Below are positions 23,238-38,200 of a DNA stretch of 64,000 nt, piece by piece. Source of the stretch: Patiria pectinifera (Eukaryota > Echinodermata > Asteroidea > Valvatida > Asterinidae); the NCBI GenBank assembly GCA_029964075.1, contig CM057149.1:21714197-21778196 (forward strand), given 5' to 3'. How positions within the stretch are numbered: position 1 is the stretch's first letter; the number at the start of each line of letters is the position of its first letter. Under the pieces are notes generated by a model. The model was not told the DNA's origin. It was given only the letters and a program-made list of their open reading frames with translations, and made no database searches. A program made the position numbers and the translations under genes.

Positions 23238-26200
23238 GTAAGCCTACATCATGGCGATCGTGTAGTGTAGGGTCCGGTTCGGAAAAATTCTGCTAACCGG
23301 ACACCACTTTTTTCAATTAATTTTCTAGCGCCAAAAGTTACCTCTTTTATGGTTATTCCTAGCTGGAGTTACCCAGCCCTGAATTTTATCATTGGGTTGT
23401 CATCTAGAGCTGGAGCTCATTTTTCTCGAAAACGATAGTATAGGCAAAAAAAATTTGGAAAATGTTGAATTTTGTCCCCGTTACACACTAATTGCAACTG
23501 CAACTCACCCCAAACTTGCCTGGAATAACCATTACACAGGTCCTTGAAGTAAAAAACGATCCACGATGAAGATTCAGCCTACAATTGCAGTGAAAACAGG
23601 AAGAATAACCGCTAACCTGACAACCTTGCGAGCATGGCCAGGATCGCCGATGGTTTGTGCATAAAAAAAATTTGTGTACGATTGAATGGCGGTCGGTTAC
23701 CGGTACCAGGCTGTCAACTAGTCGTTTTTGCCGGCTGGCGATTGGCTGTTGGCGCATGACGTCGCGCGGAAGCGTAACACCCGATGACTGTTTCATGTAC
23801 TCATATTAAGTTTACCACTCGCATCACAGCTGCGGTACTGGAACCGCAACCAATAGTACATGAAACAGTCATCGGGTGTTACGCTTCCGCGCGACGTCAT
23901 GCGCCAACAGCCAATCGCCAGCCGGCAAAAACGACTAGTTGACAGCCTGGTACCGGTAACCGACCGCCATTCAATCGTACACAAATTTTTTTTATGCACA
24001 AACCATCGGCGATCCTGGCCATGCTTGCAAGGTTGTCAGGTTAGCGGTTATTCTTCCTGTTTTCACTGCAATTGTAGGCTGAATCTTCATCGTGGATCGT
24101 TTTTTACTTCAAGGACCTGTGTAATGGTTATTCCAGGCAAGTTTGGGGTGAGTTGCAGTTGCAATTAGTGTGTAACGGGGACAAAATTCAACATTTTCCA
24201 AATTTTTTTTGCCTATACTATCGTTTTCGAGAAAAATGAGCTCCAGCTCTAGATGACAACCCAATGATAAAATTCAGGGCTGGGTAACTCCAGCTAGGTT
24301 ATTCCCTCCACTTTCCCTCCTCTACTCTCACCCCGTCCTTTCCTTAATTTCTATTTATCAATCAGTCGCTCACTTCCTCGAGATTCGAACCTCGGACGCT
24401 TGCTTGATACACAAGTCTCTTAACCGCTAGGCCGCGCACGATCGCTGTTGCAATGATCAATCTTTGGACGTATTTGAAGTATTCATTGAAATAAACTAAA
24501 TATTCATGAGAAAATAAATATTCATAATGACGTATTGCACTATCATTGGCCGGCTCATGCGACGTCTCATGCGACGTCATGGTTATCGATGTCATGCGTA
24601 TAACGTACCGCTGTTCCAGACAGTAACAGGTCATCTCGTACCTTGGGCAACTCGTACATTGGACAACTCGTATCTTCAACTCGACGTCATTATACCGAGT
24701 CGTACCTTGGACAACTCGTACCTTCGGGAAGTCGTACCTTCAGTTAAGACGACTCGTACCATCACGCGTAAGTCAAGTCGTACCGTCAGTCAGGATAATG
24801 ATCGGAGGCTGAATTAAGTGGACCGTAACTGATTGAAAGTGGACTGCTTATTAACATAAGGGCTACTCTCTTTTTGGTGTGGGCTCTCTTTCCCCACAAA
24901 AAGAGGAATTTATTTAGCGCGAAGCCGGCCGCGGCAGCTTACACGCACTGTGTGCGCGGCATGCACAGGCCCACGCGGCACGTTTGCGGTCAACCTACGG
25001 TAGCCATCCGTGCAAAGTGACACGGTTCTTGCGCCGCGCTGACCGGTCAATATGGACGTCTGTGCACGGTGACATTGATGCAGTCTGCCGTTACGTTTAG
25101 AGACTTAATAGGCTACGTGAAAATATTATGTTTTTATCCAAGATTCACGTCTTATCATCATTTTTGCAATGAATGACCATCATTGAAATGATATATGAAG
25201 AAAAAAGTGGCGTCAGGTTGCAAAATTTTTCCTATTATTGATCCCTATAATCGCCTGAACTACTTTTTTCTTTTTTTTCCCGCAAAAATAAGACGTGAAT
25301 CTTGGACTGACAAATATTTTCAACTTTGATAGGAAATACTAATTTTCATCCCAAACTATGTGTTCACCGCATTTTTTTTTTTTACAGATGAACCTGCGGT
25401 TTTCTGATGAACCACTGCGCTGCTCGAAAGACAATTGCTGCTAGTCCACCATTATTAATTGATTTCATTTTAACAAGTCAGACCGTCCGTGCACGGTGAC
25501 ATTGTTGCAGTTTGCCGTTTTTCAACGGCATTTAGAGACTTAGGCCATGGCTACCTCCATGCTTAGGCCTACTTAAAAAAAATGCAAATACATGTATCAC
25601 GGAATCGATATATTTTCATCCCAAAACTATGTGTTTACCGCTAATTTTTTTTTTTTTCAGATTATCATTCCAATAATATTGAATGATAATGACCTCTTGT
25701 TTCCTACCTCCATGCAATAACCAAATATACATAAATTAACTTGCAAAACATCGTATCATGTGGGAGTCAAGGAACCACACACTAAAAAAATAAACTGTCG
25801 ATGTCATCTGGTCCTTGCCAAATCCAGAACCTAAAAAGAAAAAAACAAAAAGAAAGTATATTAAAATTTATTTCACAAGTTATCTTAGCTACCGAATTAA
25901 ACATTGAATATGCACAAGGAATGTACAAGTACATGTAATTTCATTAAAAACAGAATGGCACTGCCGCGCGCCGCGCAGGCCGGCCGCTTCCGAGTCACCG
26001 GCATCGGTACGGCGCACGACACGGACCGCTGCTCGCGCCCTCGGAGGCCGGCCCGCCAGGCCCAACGCGGAAAATGCTGCCTGGCAAAGCCATTAGATCT
26101 TGAATGTGGTTCTGTGGGATATAAATTAACTTTGACTTGAAAAGAATCGTATCGTTGTTTCGGAGTCAAGGAACCACACACTGTACATACTAAGTCACGC

Positions 26201-29200
26201 ACGTACAGTGTACTCTACTTTTTATTCTGATGGTACGAGTCGTCTTAATTGAAGGCACGAGTTGTCCAAGATACAAGTTATCCAAGGTACGAGATGTCCG
26301 AGGTACGAGTTGTCCAAGGTACGAGTTGTCCAAGGTACGAGTCGCCCAAGGTACGAGTTGACTCGAAAGCTTCCAGACACTTCAATCAGTTTTGACCGGC
26401 TGCTTCAACTCAGATCTGCACTACATGTGCATGCAAAATGTGCTCCAAAACCACATTTTTACCAATTTTTTTTCGCATGTCCACTCTTTCCTGGATTCCT
26501 CTTGGTTGAAATCACAAGGTGAGGTGAAAATTTGGATGTTTGGTGGCAGGTAAGTGGTGTCCGGTTGGCAGAATTTTCCCCCCGGTTCCTAACTTTAGGG
26601 GAACAAAATCTTCTTTAAAATTATTAGACAGACCAAACTAATTGGTTCTCAATAAACAGGTATGTCATACTTACTAGATAGAGGGCAGGGATTTGATATT
26701 TTTTTTTAGGGAAATTTTGGGGTAAAATGACGATGACAGCGCGGCGACACATCACGCAACGCCAAAATAAAAGATGGCGATCACTGCGTGATGTATACCG
26801 TGAGCACGCACGGCGCGCAGGAAAATTGTGATTTCAACCTCAAAAAACTGTTCAAAATTGCAAAACGGGTGTCATTAGAATTAGATAGTGGATATTTTGC
26901 CGGAGGTAATGACGGCAAACTAACGATTACTAAAGGTTTGCCGGCGGCAATCCATATCAACAGAGGGCGCTGTACTCTTTAAAATAGGGCTGAATTATAA
27001 GATGTATTAAATTCCCACTAAAAGTTGTGTAGCACGTTTGGTGTAGTGGTTAAGCAAAGGTTCTAGTAAGCGGGATGACTCGCGTGCGATTCCGACCGCA
27101 CCACATTTTTAAGTTTTTTTTTTCTCATCCCCAAATAAATAAGAATATTCTTCTTTTATTATTTTAACATGTCTCAAACATTTTTTGCAGAGTATTACAT
27201 TTTCTTTTTCAGATTTGTGGCTCTGGAGGATTTTTTTTAAAAGGGAAAAAAGTCCGAATTTATAAAATGGTCTGAATCCCATCTTGTGAATATGAGGTAA
27301 CAATGATAATTTTGGCATGGAGCCAGACTAAAACTTGTCACCGGAAAATGTTAAAGTACAAAAAAACAGTAACTGCGCATGTTCAGTGCATATCCGGCAA
27401 ACTAACGTTTACTAAAGGTTTGCCGTCTCCGGCAAAATATACACTGCCTTAGAATTAAGAAAAGTCTGCTTTTGATTATAAAGATGATTTTTTTAGCAAT
27501 ACAAAGCATTTTTGACTCTTATTTGATCAAAACATAACAGGGGCCTGATGCTACACGATCGCCCATTCCTTTCGTCATTCATGTTCATTCTAAGTCATTT
27601 GGTTTAAAATGAACTTTCTTATTAATAATAGGGCCCTATTACGGATTAAAACATTCTGCAATGTGTAGCCTTTATCATTATTAATATTTGTACAAAAAAC
27701 TTCAGATCTACTTTAACTGAGTACTTAGTTCTAGAATTAGAAAGGCACACTGACACAGGCCTAACTTAATTCTAATCATGCTAGTCTAATCAGAACTAGA
27801 AGTAAGCCATAATATGTTGTTACCAAATAAATAGAAATAAATTACAAGGAAAAAATGTTGCAACCTGACGCCACTGTTTTCTTCATATATCATCTCAATG
27901 AAGGTCCTTCATTGCAAAAATGATGATAAGACATGAATCTGGGACTGAAAAACATTCCCAATTTCCTTTGGCAATACTTTTAACTTAGAAAATATTCTGA
28001 CTTTCCATAGACTTTGTACACAACCGCTGAAGGTGCGTCAGGTTGCAACATTCTTTCCTAATCATGGGAAGATGATGTTACCAAAGAAATAAAAATAAAT
28101 TTCAATTCAAGTCTAGCACTACAGTTACGTATTTTTTTCAATTTAAGTCTAACACAGTTAGTTTCTGTTTGGGGGGGTGGGGGGGTGCATGGGGAGGGAT
28201 GGAATCCCAAACCAGCAAATTTATTTCGCTGTGGTTATAGCTTAAATGACAGTCAACTGTGTGATATCCTGACCTTACTACAATATTTAACGTCAGGATC
28301 GTTTGGTCCCCAAACCAGAGTACATACAGTTACGTGTATACGTCTCAGAGTCAGACTTTATTTCCCTTAAAAAAAAATCCTCCATATCCATGGATTACTA
28401 AGCAAAATATGTAATACTTCAAAGTTCAATGAGATGTAGAAATTGATTTAAATTATGGAAGTCAAAACTATTGTTGTTTTTTATGAAAAGACATGAATCA
28501 GTCCCAGATTCATGTCTTTTCAACACGTTTGCAATGAATGACCTTCATTGAGATAATATATGATGACAATTGTGGCGCAACATTCTTTCCGTGACAGTTA
28601 CTACAAATTTAGTATTGAATGATATCCTGGTAGTTTTCTTCGCACATGAAGCCAGTTATTGCCATTATGTTATTTGTGCTTGATGCTATAGGCCTAATTT
28701 ACTCACAACCAAGTACGCTACAGGGTGAGTCAAAAAAAGCAGAACCCAAACCCCAAAAATTGTATTTCATATTTAAAAAAATACATGTATGTAGCACCAA
28801 AAATAATGGAAAGCCAATTTCATAAGCTACTTCTATATGAAAAAAAATGACTGAAATTGCTCAATCCATTCAAAGAATATCTCCATTTAAACACAATGAC
28901 CCTAAAACCTCTTCGTCCAAAATGCCATTTCAAGAATCGTCGTCACAATTGTCTTCAAACATCACCAGCGATAAAACCTCAGTTTAAAGTTAAAAATATT
29001 AAACAAAGTCCTTTTGAAGGCCCGTTTTAAAAAAACGTGGACTTTATAAATCATATTGTTTGCCTAATCAGGGTTGTTACATGTAATCAAGATATTGTTG
29101 ACAGTTGTTGAAACAAGTATTCTGTGTCATAACACTACAGTCAGAATACACAATAAATTGCTTTTTGGGGGGGGGGGGACGAAACAGGTTTTAGGGTCAT

Positions 29201-32200
29201 TGCATTTAAATGGTGATATATTTTGAACGTATTGAGCAATCAGTAATTTTTTTATTTCATCTGAAAGTAGCTTATGAAATTGGCTGTCCAGTCATTATTT
29301 TTGGTGCTTCATGTTTTTTTAAATATGAAATATATTTTTGGGGGTTTGGGTTCCGCTCTTTTTGACTCGCCCTGTAGTTAACAATAATTTACCAGTTTGG
29401 TTTAGGTTTTATTTGCAAATTGCTGTTCACTGCCTATGATACTCTTACTAATACTGTAGACTATTACTTTCTTCTTTTACGTAGTGAGCATCCAGGCAGT
29501 GGCAACATCGTCACATTTGCACAGTTTCTCTTCATCGCTGTGGAAGGTTTCATCTTTGCAACACATTTCGGCACAAAGGCTCCCGTCATACCTATCAAGT
29601 GAGTACCCATAAAAATGAAAATCAGAAAAATAATCAACATGAGCAAATACCATTACAAAAGCCTGTTGTATTCCAACTGCAAATGTGCTCATCAAAATTT
29701 GACCACTATCCAGTTTTGGGTTAAACAATTCACCGCATGCGTGCAACATCATAGCAGGTACCAGCAATTTTAACAGTTGTCTTTTAAAATGAAGTGATTT
29801 TAGGTGTTCGTATGCCCCAGCTTTTGTGTGACCGAAAATTTCAATTGAATGAAAAATTGCAGATTTCAATGCGGAGGTACCCTACCCTAAGGGTGGAGAT
29901 TTTTCACTGCCGCGCAGTCAAATTCGCAGTGTAAACATTTTCAGGAGCCCTTTTTTTGCACTGAAATTTGCACTGAAAAAAAGGACCAAAATCCCCACCC
30001 TTGTGTCTGGAAACGCATGACCACAACCGGAGGATTTGAAGTGGCTGGATTATTGATAAAAGTCACTAAGGGGCGATTCAGAATACATATTTTTTCAAAA
30101 TTGTTTTGACCCACCCACCCACCCCAGATTTTGATTTTTAAATGCCGAATGACTATTCAATGTATCCTATAAACTGAAGTACAAAGTAATGCTTCAAATG
30201 AAGCATATATTTCAGGTCAATGTTCTCCCAGCTCAGGAGTTTTCAACGGCTTTTCCAGGCTTCCAGCATGCAACTTTGTAATTGAAATAGACAAAAATTG
30301 CTTAGCGCACAAAACTTTGTACAATGTTTCCAGTTTTCCAAGACACTATATTTAAAAGATATAAAGGGTTATTTCTGCTTCGTTATTATTAGCTTTTGAT
30401 CTCGAAGAGGCCACTGGGTATTCCCCCTTCCCTTTTTCTTGTATATTTTTTCTATTACCATGATTACTTTAGTTGAAAACTGAATTGCAATTTTCAGTTA
30501 TTTCCTTTGACCCACCCACCCACAATTTCGAAAAAAAAGATCAAAATTGTTTAACATTGACTGTTCTAAAATGGTCCCTAAGATTTCTAATTTTTAAAAA
30601 TGTTATTAATTTTTTTTTTTCAACTTTTAAAATTATTGTTCTTCACCAAAAGTACATGTAGTACATGTATATGTAGTGGGATGGGGATGGAAATATTGGT
30701 CACGTTCACAGGAAAAATGCAACTGCTTGACATTAATTAAATTTCTCGCTATAATTTTCCACAGGCATTATGCTGTGTTGGTTATGTTCTTCTTCTCCGT
30801 AAGCGTGGTCAACAACTATGCACTCAATTTCAGCATTCCACTGCCTCTTCACATGATATTCAGAAGTGTGAGTATGCCCATTATCACAGATATTACTACA
30901 TGTATGTAGTAAACATAGAGCGCCCTCTCTCGGAAGAATTGGGGCAGTGGCAGGCAAGAAAACAATGACATAAACAATGAGGAAATGGTTTTACTTTGTT
31001 TAAAGTCCGGTTCATGCTTTTCGTTGGTGCGGGACGGGGTTCGTGACGTCAGCGATGCGTTCACAGCCCATTGTTGGCGACATCAATTTCGCTTTGCACT
31101 TGCTTCCGCATGGGGTGTGAACCGGGCTTAAATCGTAAATTTATCTTTTTAAGTACATGTATACACTTCATTGTATTTTTATCCTGTGTCTTAACTTTTT
31201 ATATAAAGCACCTAGGAGCATGATTTTCTTCATGGATGGGCGCTATATACATTTTAACTTATTGTTATTATTAACTTATTATCACACTACAGTGTTACAA
31301 ACTTCTGTCCTCACCTTTCAGAAAATTAGACAATATTTGTGTTATTGAAGTGATTTCTTTTACCTATATTTCTCTCCAGGGTTCTCTGGTGGCTAACATG
31401 GCTCTTGGAGTTATCCTCCTAAAAAAAAAGTAGGTATTTTGGAAAACGTCTCAGGAGTTCCTAAGAACTAAATATCAGCACTCAATGAAACACGTGCTAA
31501 ACATGTTGTTCAATGACGACCACTTTTCAAGGACGCCCTCTGCTGAGCTAAATAATGTGCTCCGTGCGCAAAACGAGAGGGCGCTGTTTGACCACTTTTG
31601 AGAGAGCCCAGTGGAGGGGACGCACCACGAGTGCGTAATGATTTTCACGCTCATAGCACAAAGTGCGCACAACTAATTTGATTCCGAATGAGTACAAAGC
31701 CATAGTGTCTTTGCATGATTGTCAGGCATCTTCAGCAGTGCATTCAAATGTCTCTCCCAGTGGTCTCCCCCAGCTCCCCCTTTCTTACCATTGAGGGGGT
31801 ACTTGTGCACACAGACTATTTCATTTAATCTACCAATCAAATTAGGTTTTGCCCTTCACCGAGGTATAAACATTCCTACCAACAAAATTAAACCTTTTGT
31901 TATGGCTGAAAACAAAATAAACAAGACTAGGTAAGCCCAGTAAAGCTGGTCCCAGAGTGCACAATGTTCTATTCAATTGATTCGGAATGGCTAGTCATGC
32001 ATGTGGTCCACACGAATCCTATACAATGGCACTGCCCCAGCTCTCTCCACCAGTCTACAGCTAGTCTACGAGTAAGTCACAAGCGATCCTCAGTCGGTGA
32101 GCGGGGACAAAGGAAACAACCTGGGGCCAATTTCACGGCGCTGCTTAACAGTTAGCAGAAAAGTTGTGCTAAGCTTAGCAGAATAATTGGCAAACCTTTA

Positions 32201-35200
32201 GCACTATTTCAGGGCGTGGACGTGCTAACGGTCGCGCGTGCATGGAGATTTCTATTGTTACGTCATTAAGTTAAGCAAATTTTCCCTCTGAAGCAAGCGT
32301 GCCTTTTGCTGTGCTTACGCTTACGGTCTCCATGAAATAGAAGGAGGCACTGTTAACAGAAAATCGTGTGCTAAGCATTGCCGTGAAATTGAGCCCATGT
32401 TGGCCCTCTGGGACCAGCAAAATTTAAATCAGCTAATCTATCTAAGTGACGGGGAGTCAGTTAGTCAGCCAGTACGTCAGTCAGTCAGATAGGCGCAAAG
32501 GTGATATTTAGGTTTTGTGAAACAAGCAAAATTTAAATGAGCTAAATTAAAAAGCTGAAAAAAATACACACGTTGAGATAAAGCTGAGTTAGCTGGGGCC
32601 GGGAGCCTGGAATTCGTCATGATAATTTACATTGTTGTGTTTCCCATTCCAGATACCCAACATACAAATATATATCCATTCTGATGATCACTCTGGGTAT
32701 ATGCACGTGCACGCTGATGTCGGCAAGGACTGGGGTAAGTGATATTCAGTAAGCTAGATGGAGATATTGTATTTGCTTATAATAATGCTCCTGCAATCTG
32801 GTCTAAAATGTTATAAAAGACCTCTGAGAATTGAATCGGTTGGACACTGCAAAAGAAGTAGATTAAAGGCATATATAGGGTCATTTGCTTTTCATGCATG
32901 TCATTTGCTTCCAGTAATCACACCACTCAAAATCCAACGAAGAATGTTCAAAACCTAACATATTGAAGTTTCAGCTCGGTGGATAATTCACTTTGCAAGA
33001 AAACCGTGAAAACCGTGCATACCTTTTTTTTTTATCATTAAACACGATTTTGTCCATAGCACTCGTTATTTCCAAAAATTAGTCGATTGATCGTTGGAAA
33101 TCACCTACATTTCTTGATTTCTCCTAAATGACAGCAAGCCAGAGGGAATAATTTCTCCGGGTGCTTAGTATCTGTGTGATTTTTAATCCCAGTAAACTTT
33201 TTGATAATAAGTAGAAAGGTTACTTGTAGGATAAATGCAAATGATCCTATATATGCCTTTAAGTATAGTCATAAAGTCTGCTCTGAACGGTTGAACCAAT
33301 ATGGCTTATCGAGCTGGTTACTTCTCCTGGTATTTCCATGGCATGTAATGAACGAGAGTATTTCTATTCTCTCTGGATAGATACCAGTAGCAAGGTTTAC
33401 GTGTAACAGATTTGTAATAAAAAAATCCTCCATTTTCACTTTTCCTCTGTGCAGACCCTGTCCGTGAAATGTTACTACATGTAGGACTGGGTAAAAGTCA
33501 AGTGATGCATGTAAATCTCCATTTAACTGCTGGCATACCAGTATTTAGCATAAACTTCCTTGCCCTGCATGTGCCAATTTTAACCTCAAGTACAGAAGTG
33601 AAGAATAGAACAGTTAAATTGGCTTGGTATATTTAACTGTGCAATTTAAACAAAGATTGCAGAAAACTCTCGTTCTACATCATAATTTTTAAAAGATTAA
33701 TTTATTTTGTCAATTTTGTCAAAGATATTTTTAAGACATCAGTGAAGCAATCTTCTAATTGAGGTGTTGGCATACTCTACCCATTAGCCTTTGTACAGAG
33801 TGTTAAAAAAAAAGAGTGCAACATTCAAAAAACAAATAATTAAAACTGTTTAACCCTAACTCCCTAGCATAATTTACTAGGAACCGTATCCATTCTGGCA
33901 AATTCTAACACTCACATGGGAAATCGTACACTCACACTGTTGGACTTAGTTTCTGGAGGTATGCCCAACCCAATGTAACAGACCATCAGTTTAGGGGTAC
34001 AGTACCTATCCTAGCAGATTTTAACAAAACCTGCTGTTGGGCTTTGATGGGTTGAGTTCGGTTAGGAATCAATGTTGTTGTTTTTTCAACGAAATTATCT
34101 ATTTCATTAAAGCCTGACTGTTTCTCAATCTGCTCCGTTTTACCCCATTCCATTTTGGCGCACTGCATTGTGAATCGCCCGAATTAAGTGAAAGGGTGTA
34201 ATTTTTACTTGGGCCACTCTCACCTGTGATGTCACCAACTTCAATGCCTATTCAATGCTTAAACCAGATTCAGCATGTCCAGGTGATGTCTTTTAGTGCT
34301 ACCAAATCGTGTAATGATTTAGATTTTTTTTTCAGGACAATAACAATTTTGAGAGGAAAAATTCCATGTTTCAAATTTTGACATAAAAAAACTTGAAGTT
34401 TTGAAATGTCGTTTTCAATATTTAGTACTCCCTGACAGTGTTGCAGTGTTACAGCAACCTTAATTTTTCTGTGTATGTTATTAGTCTTTTGGACAACAAA
34501 TATAATTTTCCACTGTAATTTTTTTCCCCACAGGTTAAAAAACATGGTGCTGCCGAGGCAGAAGGGCCCATGACAGCCTATGATATTGCTATGTTGTCGA
34601 TAGGTGAGGAAAGGAATTTTACTTTATGTTGGGTTTTGCCCTTGACCCACGTATTTTTTATAAACGCTGTATATTCAGTATTATCTTCAAGCAAACTTGT
34701 ATCTTCGATCCTGATTGGTTGATCCATGGCAACAACAGTGTGATATTATACTGTATCGCACGGTCCATATCGCACCCTGCGTGTTGTGCTATTCCAATGT
34801 GCTTGCGTTATTCCAGCTGCATGCGCTAAACCGCTGAAAGATTCATGTTAAATATGCTAGTTCCAACTTAATTGCGTGTCAAGTTTGCTTGAAGATAAAT
34901 TTTTCATCACGCTTGCGCTCGTGGAACACGGAAAATGAAGTGCGTCTGTGTCCCACCTACCACTCGGCCTTCGGCCTCGTGGTAGGTGGGACACAGACGC
35001 ACTACATTATTCCGTGTTCCACTCACGCTCGCGGGATAACTAATATTGTCCGAGGGTTTGCGAGAAAAAGTTTACAAGTTAATTTCAACATTTAACTGTA
35101 ATTTGTGGTGTGCAGTTATCAAGGCGTACAGAAGGCGATATTCAAGTTTGTTGCATTTTGCGAAATCTCTTGATTGCGAAATCAAGGTTACGTACTTACA

Positions 35201-38200
35201 TGCTTTATTCTTTCTCGCACTCTATAATAAAAGGGGGAAGTCCAATTAAAGCACACTCCTATTTTAGAAACCATAAACTTCAAATCTCAAATATTTTGAA
35301 TAAGTAAATTTGTGCAATAAGCCCTCACGTTGAGGTCAAAAACACGTCAATGCCATTGAAAAATTGTAGCAAAATCTAAGTCTCAAATTTGAATCCAAGT
35401 CTTAAAAAATGTGACTATTAAATCAAAGTGTCTTCATAAAAAGTCAGTCATATAATAGCTGTTATGATTTTGTAGGTTTTGTCCTTCCTTTTTCAGGCAA
35501 TTGTCATTGTCATTGTCAGTATCATCACCTTTGTCACGATTGCCATTTCAGTTGTCATTCTTGTCCTAATTCGTTGTTGTCAATGTCCCCAACGTTGTCG
35601 TTGCCATTGTCATGCTATGGAAATTTGTTTCAAGTTTTAACAGCCTTCACTAAGACAATTGTCAATATCATTGTCATTATCAATGCCATGAGATTTGTCA
35701 TGATTGCCATCTGCATTGTCAGTTGTGTCCAAAGTTTGTTGTTGTCATCGTCCCCAACACTGTCATTGTCATGTTGTGGGTATTTGTCAGCTCTCTTGAA
35801 GGCAATTGTCTATATCGTCGTCCTTATCACTGTCATCACCTTTGTCATGGCTGTCATTTACGTTGTCATTTGTGTCATTTTTGTGGCTGTCACCAACATT
35901 CTCATTGCCATTGTCATGGTGTGGGAATATTTTGAGGCTGTATTTGTCATCTCTCATGTCATTGTCATTATTATTGTCATTACGATTATCATTGACATCG
36001 CATGTGTCTAATTGTCATTAAAATAGTCATTCATATCCTTATTGCTTTGTCACTGGCCAACATCTTCATTGTCATTGCCATTGTCAATATCAGAGCAGTT
36101 TTCTAGCCATTGTAACTGTCATATATGTCAGTTACATGTACCATTGCCATTTTTCGTAATCGTCATTTTCTCAGTGTAATTGTCATAGACTATGCTGTCT
36201 TTGTGTGATTGTGACAGTGTCTGCCTACTGTAACTCAGTTTTGAGAGTCGTTTTATCCTGGTTGCATGTGTTCTGATTTTATCTCTTATCTCTACTCTTT
36301 CAGGTTTATTTATGTTGACCTTTGCCCTCTTCATGTCAGCCCGGATGGGCATCTTTCAAGAAACACTCTACGCCAAATATGGCAAGCATCCAAGAGAAGC
36401 ATTGTTCTATTCGGTGAGTTCATTTCCTGGTTTGGACAAAAAAAAATCATAATTTTTGTAACATGCACAGTTTACTATTTTAGTGAGAAATCACAAGGTG
36501 AAATTACAGTCAGACAGTGGGCATTAAGTGATTGATTGAAATATTATTGAATCAGAGAACAATCCATTATATTCCTTTTTCTCTGATACTGAAATCTAAT
36601 GTACAGTGTACACATGTCGTTGTGTCCGTGCAACAAGATCGTATATATCTCCTTAAGTGGCGTGTGATGTCATGTACGTGAAACGGGAGTTTGTCAATAT
36701 GTCGTATCACGCTTAAAATAACCTGGATGTACCCACAAAGTCACAGGACATCGCAATACACGGGATACAACCTTGTTGCACGGAGCGTATTCGCGCGAGA
36801 TACGATTTGCTGCAGAATCGAGTTACGACCTTGTTGAACTGACGCGAGGAAGTAAAAGTGACGAAAGTCCTAACGGTTCATTGGCTCAAATTTACCCACT
36901 CACATGTTCTAAGAAAACTTATATGCAAAAAAAAAAAAACAACAAAAAAAAACAAACCTATTTTTGAAATGATAGTAGTGTCATTCAGTTTCTGGTCCAG
37001 AGTTCTAATCGACCTTCAATTGTCGGGCGTATTCATATTCACTAAACTCTAAAAATATTTCTTTGTTTTATTCTTTGTCTTCTAAAAACAGTTACTTTCC
37101 ATTTCCTATGTTTCCTTCAACAGCATGCGCTTCCGCTTTTAGGATTTGCTGTACTAGGAAAGGACATCTACAACCATACAGTGATATTTTCAAATTCAGG
37201 TATGCAACAGTCCAACATCTCAGTTTACCTCGTGGACTTGAAAATCTGTTTTCCGTGTGCTGTTTTCATCAATGGACCGATCCAGTAAGCTCTGCCCCAT
37301 GGTATTCTGACCAATCACAGCCGTGATTTACGTCCGACATGCGTGCACAAAAGTCCGACATGCGTGCACGCGCGTATGATGCGCGCGGCAGGAAAGTGCA
37401 GTTTGGCATTGGAAAGGAGCACGTGTTAATTTGCCCACGTGTGCAGTGGGCGGGGCTTACTGGACCGGTCCATTGCTAACAAATGTTCCCGTAGGCTCGT
37501 GCACTAACAAAAGAGTGTGCTTTTTTTTGGGCACTTCGGAGAGCCCAGTGGTTTGTATACAGTGTGTTCACGTACTGTTTGTGGCTTGTAGCGCAATGTA
37601 CACACAACTTTGATTCTGAATGCGCACAAAGCCAAAGTGTCTTCATGTGAGCATCAGGCGTTGTCGACGATGCGTTGGAATGTCTCTCCCAGTGGTCTCC
37701 CCAACTCTTACCATTGAGGGGGCCGGTATTTGTGCACGGACCCCACAGTAGTAATCGCCATTTAAACAATTGCATTCAGACAGTCTAGGCTAAGTTCGCG
37801 CAAGGACTATAGTTGACCAATGGTTCACTTACGTTTGCCCGAACTCTGTCTAGTCGACGGTGGTTGACTAGGCTAGTCGACTATTTGGAACCAACCTACT
37901 GGGGTTGGTTGCTTCGCTGGTAACCAATAGCTGCGCGCATCCATAACGCTAGCAGAGAGCCAGGATCCAGAAGTTTTGTGATGACATTTTGACCAGCGTT
38001 TGACTAGAGACGTTCGCACGTTGCTATCAGTGCGCAGGCGTAAGGTACGTCACAAATCAACCACTAGTCGACTAATGGTCCTTGCCCGAACTTGGCCCTA
38101 GCTGCTCTTGCAGTGTTTTATTGAAGCCAGAATAAGCAGGAAGGGGTATTTTAATGATTTTATTTTCAATCCTTGCTTAATGTAAAAAGTTTGGCTAACA

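Noticed and set aside
23488..24168. Two mirrored 102-residue open frames
   Set aside because: They are the two arms of one palindrome read in opposite directions; no start context, splice sites or known domain.
35574..36011. 145-residue hydrophobic frame resembling a membrane protein
   Set aside because: Encoded by the degenerate ATTGTC hexamer tract in intron 6; a tract with a 6-nt rhythm keeps frames open by chance.
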